Positions 33,682 to 42,100 of a stretch of 64,000 bases of DNA are shown piece after piece. Numbering within the stretch: the first letter of the stretch is position 1; each line of letters opens with the position of its first letter. The notes beneath the pieces are model-generated. The model saw only the letters and a list, made by a program, of their open reading frames with translations, ran no database searches and was not told where the DNA came from. A program made the position numbers and the translations under genes. The stretch comes from Nocardioides sp. 1609 (GTDB lineage Bacteria > Actinomycetota > Actinomycetes > Propionibacteriales > Nocardioidaceae): contig NZ_SPUJ01000008.1 of assembly GCF_004522105.1 (NCBI RefSeq), positions 124,001 through 188,000 of the forward strand, read 5' to 3'.

Positions 33682-34037
33682 CTACGGAGGTGACACGTCG
33701 ATCCGTAGGGCGGCGACCGCCGTCGGATCGGCGCCGACTCCGCGCCTTCGCAGGATGTCCAGCATGTCTTCTTGGCGCGGCTGACCGAAGGTCAGCCGGT
33801 AGAGGGCGACATCGCGCCTCATGCGGTCATACCGGTCGAGGTCTGTACTGAAGCGGAAGGGCGACACGTGCCGCTCGTCCGGTTCGGGCCCGGGTAAACC
33901 CAGCCAGGCGAGAAGTCGCCCAACTCGGCCTGGAGATCCTTGCTGAGCTCGTAGACGCCCTCCCACGGGTGCTCGGGGCTCCCGGGATGCCTACGCGTAC
34001 GGACGGGCTCCCCCGCGCGTCGCGGGCTCCTTGTCAT
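33682..34037 (-). pseudogene. Frameshifted small gene
   Basis: Two minus-strand frames appear to hold one protein. The upstream frame gives GSPEHPWEGVYELSKDLQ then AELGDFSPGW. The next frame continues WLGLPGPEPDERHVSPFRFS and ends with YRLTFGQPRQEDMLDILRRR and a short tail. A single-base shift near 33890-33910 joins them into about 118 residues. The second part looks like the carboxy terminus of a larger protein rather than random sequence. It may be a decayed remnant or a sequencing error. I do not recognise the family. Confidence 0.4.
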
Positions 34038-34425
34038 GGATGATGGGCGAATGGCAAACACTCGGCCGAGCGATGACCTTCGCAGCGTACTGAACCGGCT
34101 GGTGGGTGAGTCGGTCGCTCAGCTTCAGGTCCTAGGCATCAACAGCCTCAAGTCCTTTGCCCCGTCGCCACGCGACTTGATTGGGTCGGAGATCACCGGC
34201 GTTGAGGTGGCAGACCGCGTCCTAACTCTTGCTATAGGAGCCTTCGTGGCTACCGTCGACTTGCAGCGAACCGGCCGACTGGACTGGCTGGACCATGCCG
34301 AACCTGCGCAGATCGGGCGCCCGGCCCTTCCCACCGTCCGCCTGCTCCTCCGATCCGGGTCTGGCCTCGACTTCAGCGAGCCAGCGAAGACAAAGCGGAT
34401 CGCGGTCACGCTCCATGTCGCTTGA
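34036..34425 (+). CDS. Small protein resembling an Fpg/Nei amino-terminal domain
   Basis: The product is up to 129 residues. DLIGSEITGVEVADRVLTLA, TVDLQRTGRLDWLDHAEPA, VRLLLRSGSGLDFSEP and AKTKRIAVTL follow the order of elements in the Fpg/Nei DNA-glycosylase beta-sandwich (the family has R-x-G-K...., M-T-G-R-L, and L-x-F-x-D-P/R). The catalytic PE amino terminus and the H2TH and zinc-finger parts are missing. It would be a stand-alone binding domain, or the resemblance is accidental. A second ATG at 34051 is also possible. It ends 115 bases before the GHKL ATPase gene, on the same strand. Confidence 0.45.
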   Translation: MDDGRMANTRPSDDLRSVLNRLVGESVAQLQVLGINSLKSFAPSPRDLIGSEITGVEVADRVLTLAIGAFVATVDLQRTGRLDWLDHAEPAQIGRPALPTVRLLLRSGSGLDFSEPAKTKRIAVTLHVA

Positions 34426-34540
34426 TCTCCACAGGGACGGATGCGCCCCTGGTTCTCCACAGGTTCGCATTTCACGGTATGCCGGGGCTCTTCGAGCAGC
34501 TACTCTTGCTCAGGTCGATCACTTCACGAGGAGGCCGAAG

Positions 34541-35992
34541 TTGACTGCCAACGCCCAGGGCCAAGAAGGCCTGCTGGTTCCCTCCCACTTCATTCGGGCT
34601 GTGCGGGAGTCTGGCTACCTGAGCATCTCAACAGCGCTCGCCGAACTGGTGGACAACTCATTGCAGGCGAAGGCGAGCGAGGTCGCGATCACGATCAGCC
34701 GTCTAACCTCGGATGCCCTGCCTGAGATCACCGTGCAGGACAACGGCATCGGCATGACCAAGCCGGAACTTGAACAGTGCTTGCGCTTCGGCGGATCTTC
34801 TCGCTTCGACGCCCGCCAGTCGTTCGGCCGATTCGGTATGGGTCTTCCGGCTGCGAGTCTCAGTCAGGCTCGACGAGTTGAAGTCACCGCATGGCGGAAC
34901 GCCGGGTTCGAGCAAACGGTCTCGCTCGACGTAGACGAGATTATGGCGGGATCGGTCCCAGCACTCGTTGCTCGCCGAGGAGGCCGAGGTACAGGTGCAT
35001 CCGGCTGCCGCGTTCATTGGAGGGAGTGTGATAGGATCGAGTATCGGCGACTGGCATGGCTTGAGCGGGCGCTACACCGCGACCTTGGCCGTTTGTACCG
35101 CCGCTTCATCGCTGACGGGCTCTCGATTAACATCAACGGTTTCAGGATCGCGGCAGTCGACCCTACGCTCCGGACCACCAAGCTTGAGGGCGCGTCAGCC
35201 GTACTTGCATTCGACGAACTACGCTACGAATTGGAAGCCAGCGATGGCCACACGTCTGTGGTCACGGTGCGCTTCACGATGCTTCCAGTTCACAGTTGGC
35301 AGGGCCTCGACAACGTTACCAAGCGCCGCATTGGCATTGTTGGTGGCGGCGGCGTTTCCATTCTGCGCGCCGGGCGCGAAATTGCGTCGGGCTGGCACTT
35401 GATGGGCGCCAAGCGCCGAGAAAACTATGACGACTGGTGGCGCTGCGAGATCGAGTTCGATCCCCGCCTAGACGAACACTTTGGCATCACGATCAACAAA
35501 CAGGGCATCCGCCCTTCCGCCGTTCTGCGTGAGGCGCTCGAACCCGACCTTGAATCGGTTGCTCGGCTCCTCAATGCGCGGGTCCGTCAGGCCTTTGAGG
35601 ACGTGAAGTTTCAGGCAGCAGCCGAGAAATCGTGCCGGATCGCGGCGGCTGCCGATCCGGATCTACCCCTGATTTCGTCGCGTGGACCCAGTGGCGCCAT
35701 CAATTACCGGATCGGCTCGGACGCGCTGCCGATGAAGGCGATGTTCAGGTCAAAGCTCGCTCAGCGGACACTTGACCTCACGCTCAACGTCGACCACCCC
35801 GCATTTGCTGCGCTATACCAGCCGCTACAAGGCATCGAGGGTGACGTCGCAGCCGAGCTTCGGACATCGATCGAACTCTTTCTGCTTTCCTTTGCCAGGA
35901 GCGCCGCGCAACTAGAACGAGACGGACAACGCATCGACGATCTGCTGGAAGCATGGAGTGATACGTACAGGCGGATGCTTCAGAAGTCATGA
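34541..35992 (+). CDS. GHKL (MORC/Hsp90-like) ATPase
   Basis: The product is 483 residues. The Bergerat fold is complete: ALAELVDNSLQAKASEVAI (N box, about 33-50), TVQDNGIGMTKPELEQC (G1, 65-80) and FGRFGMGLPAASLSQA (G2, 95-110). It is followed by an S5-like domain with GGGGVSILRAGREIASGWHL, the strand with the conserved lysine/arginine typical of MORC and MutL-type proteins. The carboxy 130 residues are unrecognised. Prokaryotic MORC-like ATPases occur next to restriction and helicase genes. The TTG start at 34541 is chosen because GAGGAGG lies upstream at ideal distance. The ATG of the next gene overlaps the stop (ATGA), coupling it to the DruA-like gene. Confidence 0.85.
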   Translation: MTANAQGQEGLLVPSHFIRAVRESGYLSISTALAELVDNSLQAKASEVAITISRLTSDALPEITVQDNGIGMTKPELEQCLRFGGSSRFDARQSFGRFGMGLPAASLSQARRVEVTAWRNAGFEQTVSLDVDEIMAGSVPALVARRGGRGTGASGCRVHWRECDRIEYRRLAWLERALHRDLGRLYRRFIADGLSININGFRIAAVDPTLRTTKLEGASAVLAFDELRYELEASDGHTSVVTVRFTMLPVHSWQGLDNVTKRRIGIVGGGGVSILRAGREIASGWHLMGAKRRENYDDWWRCEIEFDPRLDEHFGITINKQGIRPSAVLREALEPDLESVARLLNARVRQAFEDVKFQAAAEKSCRIAAAADPDLPLISSRGPSGAINYRIGSDALPMKAMFRSKLAQRTLDLTLNVDHPAFAALYQPLQGIEGDVAAELRTSIELFLLSFARSAAQLERDGQRIDDLLEAWSDTYRRMLQKS

Positions 35993-37980
35993 GCGACGAC
36001 TCGAAGTACATCCCTCTGGCGCTCCCCACGGGCGCGTCCACCAACGAACGCCGGGGCTTCGTACGGCTCTGCACACTGCTCTCGCGTGCCCAGCTTGATC
36101 CCGACATGCCGCTCGATCACGCGTTCTGGCTCGCGGCAGCCGAACTCGGCGACCTCTATAACAAGCCTCGCCTGGCTGCGGCGGCCCACACGTTGATCGA
36201 CCTCGCTGACCAAGGCTGGGCGGTTCAGGTCGATAAGCTCGGTCCGCTGTTGAGCCCTCCCGATTCTCACCTCGACCGCGAGACCGAGAAGGCGCGCATC
36301 CGGAGACAGGAACACCTGCGACGGGACGCCCAACTTCGTCAGCCAAGCGTCCGACGGTTCGTCACGAATATGGAGCGGTCACACCAATGTGGCGATCGAC
36401 TGGTGTCGATCTTCAACCTGATGCGGGACGGTCGCGAACTGGCAGACGCGCTCAAATCGGCGGGCGAGGAATCCCATGTCATCCAGCCGTATGTGCAGAT
36501 CGCGGATAGCTCACTCACCTGCGAACTGACCGGCTTCAACTTGCACGATATCTGGCGCTACTTCCGCCACACATGGACCAACGCCTACTCGACAGTCCCC
36601 GGCCGGTCTACGCCCATCCTGATCCGTGACGCGGCCACTGATTTCCACGCCGTGATCGGACTCGCAGCTATCTCCAGTCCCGTCGTGCAGATCGCCGAGC
36701 GCGACAACTGGATGGGTTGGGACACCAAACGACTCGTCGCGGATATCGAGGCCACTCCGACCGACAAGATCGCTCGGTGGCTGGCCCGACGCATTAAGAC
36801 GCAACGGAGTGAGATCTACATCGATGACTTGCTCCGCGATGGCGTCCTACAGCCGAATGACATTAAGGCGCCGACGCAGGAGGTTGTCGCCCGCCTACGC
36901 GCTGATGCCGAGCGACACCGGGCCAAGCATCACCGCGGTGGGCCGATCCGTGAGGTCCGCAACATCGCGACGGATGCGTGGATCGAGCGAGCCGAAACGC
37001 ACCTGTTCCGATCAAAGCGATCCTCGGTGCTTGCCGAAACGCTGGAGATCCAGAGCCTGCTCGGTGCATACCTAGGAGCGAGCCCGTCCGCTGCGGGACT
37101 TCGAAAGGCCTTAGCCGACCCCAAGGCGAAGACGCAGATCGGTCGGATTGCCCGACGCGCGCGTGGCGAACGTGTCGGAACGGTCATCGCTGACCTCACG
37201 GTGTGTGGCGCGGTCGCGCCTTACAACTCCCTCGCGGCGGGCAAGCTCGTCGGCGCACTTGCGGTCTCGCCGACCGTCATGGCTGCATACCGCGCCAAGT
37301 ACGCCCGACCCAGCGAGATCGCCTCAGCGATGGCAGGTCGACCGATTACGCGTGAAGCCAGGCTGTCGTTCGTCGGGACGACCTCGCTGTACGGCACAGG
37401 ATCGAGCCAATACAACCGGCTCTACTGGCCCGCATCGGCCATGGGCGGCGCTGCCGATCGACGCATGGGCTTCCACCAGTTGGGGCGCTCCAAATCGTTC
37501 GGCACCTCGCACTTCTCAGACGTGACCGTCGAAGCGCTGGTCCGGCTGTCGGAGCAGACTGGCGGACTCATCCGCGTCAACAGCTTGTTCGGTGAGGGTG
37601 TGAGCCCGCGGCTACGCAAAGTGCGACTCGGGCTGGCGGCGCTCGGTTGGCCGACCAACGAACTGTTGAAGCACGGGCGCGAGCGGATTCTGTACGGCGT
37701 GCCTCTCGTCAAGAATCTGCGGGACTACTCACTCGGTATCGACGCCGAGCCGGACTATCTGCTCGACCCTGAGCCAACGGACAGTGGGACGGCCGTTGCT
37801 GCGTGGTGGACCGAACGGTGGGCCCTGAATCGTGCGAGCCAGGAGAATGTACTTGCGGCGATGCGCGAACATCGGCTGGTACGGCCCGTAAGGCATGGCG
37901 CGCGAGTCCCGCTGCCAATTGACGACGAACTACTTTCCGCGGTGAGGGCCGCCGAAGCGGGAGCCGAGGCCGCTCAGTAG
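35989..37980 (+). CDS. DruA-like (DUF4338) protein
   Basis: The product is 663 residues. The central and carboxy parts follow the DUF4338 pattern known from DruA of Druantia: AVIGLAAISSPVVQIAERDN then WMGWDT (about 221-246), IADLTVCGAVAPYNSLAAGK (400-419), LALAVSPTVMAAY-type helix, TTSLYGTGSSQYNR (464-477), a GTSHFSDVTVEAL segment, FGEGVSPRLRKVRLGLAALG and YGVPLVKN. The first 200 residues are an extra amino-terminal domain. I identify the family from memory, without a profile search. The domain function is unknown; it is a defining part of type I Druantia. It overlaps the GHKL gene by four bases and converges with the nuclease gene, sharing seven bases. Confidence 0.68.
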   Translation: MSDDSKYIPLALPTGASTNERRGFVRLCTLLSRAQLDPDMPLDHAFWLAAAELGDLYNKPRLAAAAHTLIDLADQGWAVQVDKLGPLLSPPDSHLDRETEKARIRRQEHLRRDAQLRQPSVRRFVTNMERSHQCGDRLVSIFNLMRDGRELADALKSAGEESHVIQPYVQIADSSLTCELTGFNLHDIWRYFRHTWTNAYSTVPGRSTPILIRDAATDFHAVIGLAAISSPVVQIAERDNWMGWDTKRLVADIEATPTDKIARWLARRIKTQRSEIYIDDLLRDGVLQPNDIKAPTQEVVARLRADAERHRAKHHRGGPIREVRNIATDAWIERAETHLFRSKRSSVLAETLEIQSLLGAYLGASPSAAGLRKALADPKAKTQIGRIARRARGERVGTVIADLTVCGAVAPYNSLAAGKLVGALAVSPTVMAAYRAKYARPSEIASAMAGRPITREARLSFVGTTSLYGTGSSQYNRLYWPASAMGGAADRRMGFHQLGRSKSFGTSHFSDVTVEALVRLSEQTGGLIRVNSLFGEGVSPRLRKVRLGLAALGWPTNELLKHGRERILYGVPLVKNLRDYSLGIDAEPDYLLDPEPTDSGTAVAAWWTERWALNRASQENVLAAMREHRLVRPVRHGARVPLPIDDELLSAVRAAEAGAEAAQ

Positions 37981-39191
37981 TCGCCGTCTCCTATCACGAC
38001 GAAGACTTCGGAGGTCTGTGTCAGAACAGCGACCACGGCGTCAGTATCTGGATCCTCGTCGCGCCGCAGTCCGAGTAGCCGGAGACGCTGCCCGGGTTCG
38101 AACACCTGATACGCCGACGTCGTCCTCAGCAGCATCGCGTTCTTCGTGGGGCTTAGGTCGTGCAGCCACCAGCTCTTGATTCCGTTGCGCTCAACGACCG
38201 TCCCTTCGAAGTCGAACCAGGTCCCGCGCTTCAAGCTGGCCGGATCGGGTGAGGTCGACCAGTAGGCGTTGCAAAGCGGACGCACCGAGCAGAAGCTGCA
38301 GTAGTCGCCCGGCTGTGCTGAAGGCTCATCGGACCGAACGAGGCGGTCGGCGCTGGTGACCCGCGTCTTGAGTGCGTCGACTAGCCCCTGCAACTGCGCC
38401 GTATCGGGAGCGTCAATTGTCACCTCGCGGCTCGGATAGGACGCGCCTAGCGTCCCGAGCGGGGTTCGGCCCGGGTTCGAGACGCTGTCTCGATCCCACA
38501 GCACCGCGTAGAAGCGCAACTGGTCAAGGTGGCTCTCGTCCTCGGCGCCGGTCTTGTAGTCCGTGACGTCCACCCGATCGACACCGACGGTCAGCAAGTC
38601 GATGCGGCCCCACAGGCGAAGGTCATCGGCCTGCAACGTTGCCTCGGGATGCGAGCCAACGTCCCGCGCGTGTCGTGGGCTACCGCCGCCGGATCCCGAT
38701 CCGGCGCCTTCCCTCGGAGTAAGCGTCATGCGGTGCAGGTAGTGCTGGACCTCCTCGCGCGCCTCGGGAATCCGGTGCTCGAGCTGATCTTGCAGACGTT
38801 CACGGCCGCCCGCCGCCAGGCGTGGGTTGCCGTCCAGCCTGGTGAGCCGCTTCGCGAGCATGGTCTTGACAACCTTGGAGTACCCACCCAGATCTTTGAG
38901 TACAGCGATGGCTTCCGGTCCGCTGGCGGAGGTGCAGCCGTGGTTCGCCAGCGCGCGCACAATCACCTCCAGCGAGTCGTGCACCACGTCGCCGAACAAT
39001 GCAGCGGCGCTCGGTACCTCGGGATAGCCCGAGCGGTCCCACAGGTCGGGGTACCTGGAACGGCTCAACATATATCGACGTGGGCAGGTCTCGACTGCCT
39101 TGAGGGATGAGTAACTCCATACATCCGGCGCGTCGGGCAGCACAGCCACCGAGTTGCTCACGCCGGGATCGAAGGTTCGTGGCTCGCTCAA
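37974..39191 (-). CDS. PD-(D/E)XK nuclease with Cas4/AddB-type Fe-S cysteines
   Basis: The product is 405 residues. YSSLKAVETCPRRYMLSRSR supplies the first cysteine. The nuclease core shows GDVVHDSLEVIV, then VDRVDVTDYKTGAEDESHLD (the D...D-Y-K of motifs II/III) and QLRFYAVLW. A cluster of three cysteines, GDYCSFCSVRPLCNAYW, completes the four-cysteine Fe-S site known from Cas4, AddB and RecB-like enzymes. A carboxy-terminal domain of about 110 residues (WFDFEGTVVERNGIKSWWLH) looks like an OB fold. The start is a TTG that overlaps the helicase stop, so it is translated with it. It is the last gene of the minus-strand operon. Role: probable DNA-cleaving effector or end-processing partner of the helicase. 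Confidence 0.82.
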   Translation of the reverse strand: MSEPRTFDPGVSNSVAVLPDAPDVWSYSSLKAVETCPRRYMLSRSRYPDLWDRSGYPEVPSAAALFGDVVHDSLEVIVRALANHGCTSASGPEAIAVLKDLGGYSKVVKTMLAKRLTRLDGNPRLAAGGRERLQDQLEHRIPEAREEVQHYLHRMTLTPREGAGSGSGGGSPRHARDVGSHPEATLQADDLRLWGRIDLLTVGVDRVDVTDYKTGAEDESHLDQLRFYAVLWDRDSVSNPGRTPLGTLGASYPSREVTIDAPDTAQLQGLVDALKTRVTSADRLVRSDEPSAQPGDYCSFCSVRPLCNAYWSTSPDPASLKRGTWFDFEGTVVERNGIKSWWLHDLSPTKNAMLLRTTSAYQVFEPGQRLRLLGLRRDEDPDTDAVVAVLTQTSEVFVVIGDGDY

Positions 39192-42100
39192 GACAGCCGC
39201 CGGATGACGTCACTCGTCGCAAATGGCAGGTTGCGGCTAATGATCAGGTCGTCCACAAGCTTCACCGGGACGCCGTACTCCTTGGCCTCGTGCAGTTCAG
39301 GAGTCGGCGCCAGATCGAGCGTCAGCGGGCCGTGCACCCCAATGATGAGTTGCTTGTCGCCCTTGGTAGCCAGGATCGGTACAGGCACTGCTCCAATACC
39401 AGGGATGTCGACCGTGACGCCCCGTTCAAGGACAACGTCGCTCAAGTCCCGGCCCTCCAGGTCCGCGAAGAGCTTGTCGGCGGATAGGTCCAGACGCGCG
39501 GCGTCCAGCTTCGGCACGTCGCCGTCAAGGAGGTACCGAAGCAGGCTGGCTCCCACCTTGCGGTCGAGCAGGCCGTGTTCAAAGCGGTTTCTGAAGCTGC
39601 GCAGGCACTGGTAGCAGGACTCGTCGCAATCGGCCGGGCAGTGCTCCAGACGATCGAGCGCGGCGCGGAAGACGGCCTCCCCGAAGTCGAAGACTCGACG
39701 AGTGAAGCCAGCGCCTCCGGCCAGCGTGTCGTATAGGTAGATCTCCGACTCCAAGCCGCGATGCCCGAGCGGCGTAAGGGCTGGGCGGTACTCGGCTTGC
39801 AACTCGGTCGCGTCGACGCCGAGCTTCTGAGTGGCGGCGATGGTCAGCGCTTCGGCGATGGTGCGCAACACCACCTCGGTGGCAAGGCGACCGGGAAGGA
39901 GCCGCACCGGTTCGTCAACACGGAACCGGAGCAGGAGCACGTCCGACTTGAAGTCCGTGCCGAGCACCAGCCCCCGCGTCGGGATCATGCTGTGACACTC
40001 GCGTTCACGGTCGGGATAGGGCTTGAGGTGTTCCCCTCCCAGTACGCCACTGGCAGTCGCCATCGGCTCGATCAAACCGCAGTAGACGCAGTACCTGTAC
40101 CCCTCAGATCCCGGTCCGGTGTTCGTCACCAGCAGCGTGTGCCGGTCATAAGACTGCGAAATACGGTGCTTGACTGAAGACCACTCGCCCTCCTGCTCCG
40201 GCCCCTCCGCCACCAGCTTGGCGCGCGTGGCGTAGCTCTTGGCGGGTGCGTCGTCCGGGCTGGTCCCCGGATCGGTGTAGGCCCGGTGAGCGAATCCCGG
40301 CGGACGCATCCAGTTCATGGCTGGGTTCATTTGCGACCCGCACGCGCGACATTCGCGCTCTTCCCGAACCTCAGCCTGGTCGCCCGGGACATGCATCGCG
40401 TAGTGACAGATCGGGCACTCGAAGTAGAGCCAACGCTCATTCCAGGCACGTGTGCGGTCCCGCTTCATGGGCGAGTAGATCGCTCCTGACGTCCACTCGC
40501 GGTTGTCGATCCAGACCACCTTGCCGGGCGCGTACTGGCTAAGCCCCACGTTGAGGCCTTGGCTCGGCTCGTAGCGGAACTCCGTCCGGAAGGCCTCGGA
40601 GCGCCCTTCATCAAAGACGTGGAAGGTGACGACGTCTGTGGGGAAGGCATAGCGAGGCAGGACGCCCTCGTAGAGCAAGCGGTCAAGCAGGTTCGTTTCA
40701 GCACGGATCTCGGCGGGCAGTTCCGCGCCGTCCTCCGCTGGTCCCTCACCCTCGACTTCAGACTCCTGCGGGGGTGCGTCGCCCGCCTCTGGCGGAGGCA
40801 ATTCACCGTTACCCTCCACCCGGAGTGCCTTGTCCAGGATCTCTATCGTGTCCGGGACTAGGCGGTCCAAAATAGCAGCGCGCCGCGGTCCCAGCTCGGC
40901 CGGTAGCCAACTGTCTACTTCGGCCGTAATCACCGCCTCGTTCTCGCCCATCCACGCGGCGAGGTCCGTGCGGTTCAGCGGCGAGACAGTGCCGACAAAG
41001 CCGGGCACGGTGCCCAGTACCTCGAAGAGCTGCGGCTGCGATTCAGGAGCGATGTCCGGCAGACGGTCTTGGTGGTAACGCTGCAGCAGGTAAGCCGAGA
41101 CGTGTCGGCGGGCGATCTCGTCGTTGTCCATGGTGAGCGCTGGGTCATCGACGTCGCCCCGGATCATGGCGGCGGGTTCGCGGAAGTATTGGTCGTCGTG
41201 GGTGTCGGCGCTTCCGAACGCCACCACCGTGGCCACAGCGTTGCCGCGTCGTCCGGCACGACCAGCGCGCTGCTGGTAATTGGCCCGTGACGGTGGCATG
41301 TTGCGGAGCGCGACCCCAGACAGCGACCCGATGTCGATGCCGACCTCCATCGTGGTCGTGCATGACAAGACATCGATTGCCGGTTGCTCGCGATCTGCTT
41401 GATTTGGCAGCGTCACGCTGACGTCTTGGAACAGCAGCTCGTACTGCTCGGCGCGAGAGAACACTTCGTCCGATTGGGCGGCACTCAGCTGTGCGGTGTG
41501 CTCCCTGGCGATGATGCTCATGGGCGTCATATCGGACTCCAGCGCCCGCACCGTGCTGGCGCGGTAGTAGCCCTTGCGCGCTTGGAAGACGTCGTCCGTA
41601 TCCGGGTCGAGGACACGCACGTTGTCGGTGCGGCAGTTGACGCATCGCGCCACTCCGGGGAACGGCCGCTGGGTGTACCGACAGTGCTCGCAGTAGCCCC
41701 AGTCGTCGGTCGTGTCGAGTGCAACGTTGCGGGCCAGCAGGCGGTACTTGCCGTCCTTCGCCTCACAGAGTTCGCGGAGGAGGATAGGCAGCCAGCTGTC
41801 GGTGAACTGCTTTCGTCTCGGGGCATCAGGCAGCCACTTGGTGAGGTTGCCGAACCTGCCCGTGTGCGGGAGGACGCCGCGCGAGACATTCCACCACTCG
41901 CCCTCTTGCATCGCGCTGAACCAGATGCCCTTGGTTATCCAGAAGCCAAGCCACATCCGGACTAAGGCGAGCTTCTCCTCGTCCGTCGCGGCAACGCCCG
42001 AGATGGACGGCAGATCTGCGAGGAGCTTGGCGGTCTTCACCCCAGTCTCCTTGATCGAGGCCAGCCCGAGCGAGTTCAACCCGTAGTAGCGGTCGGTCAG

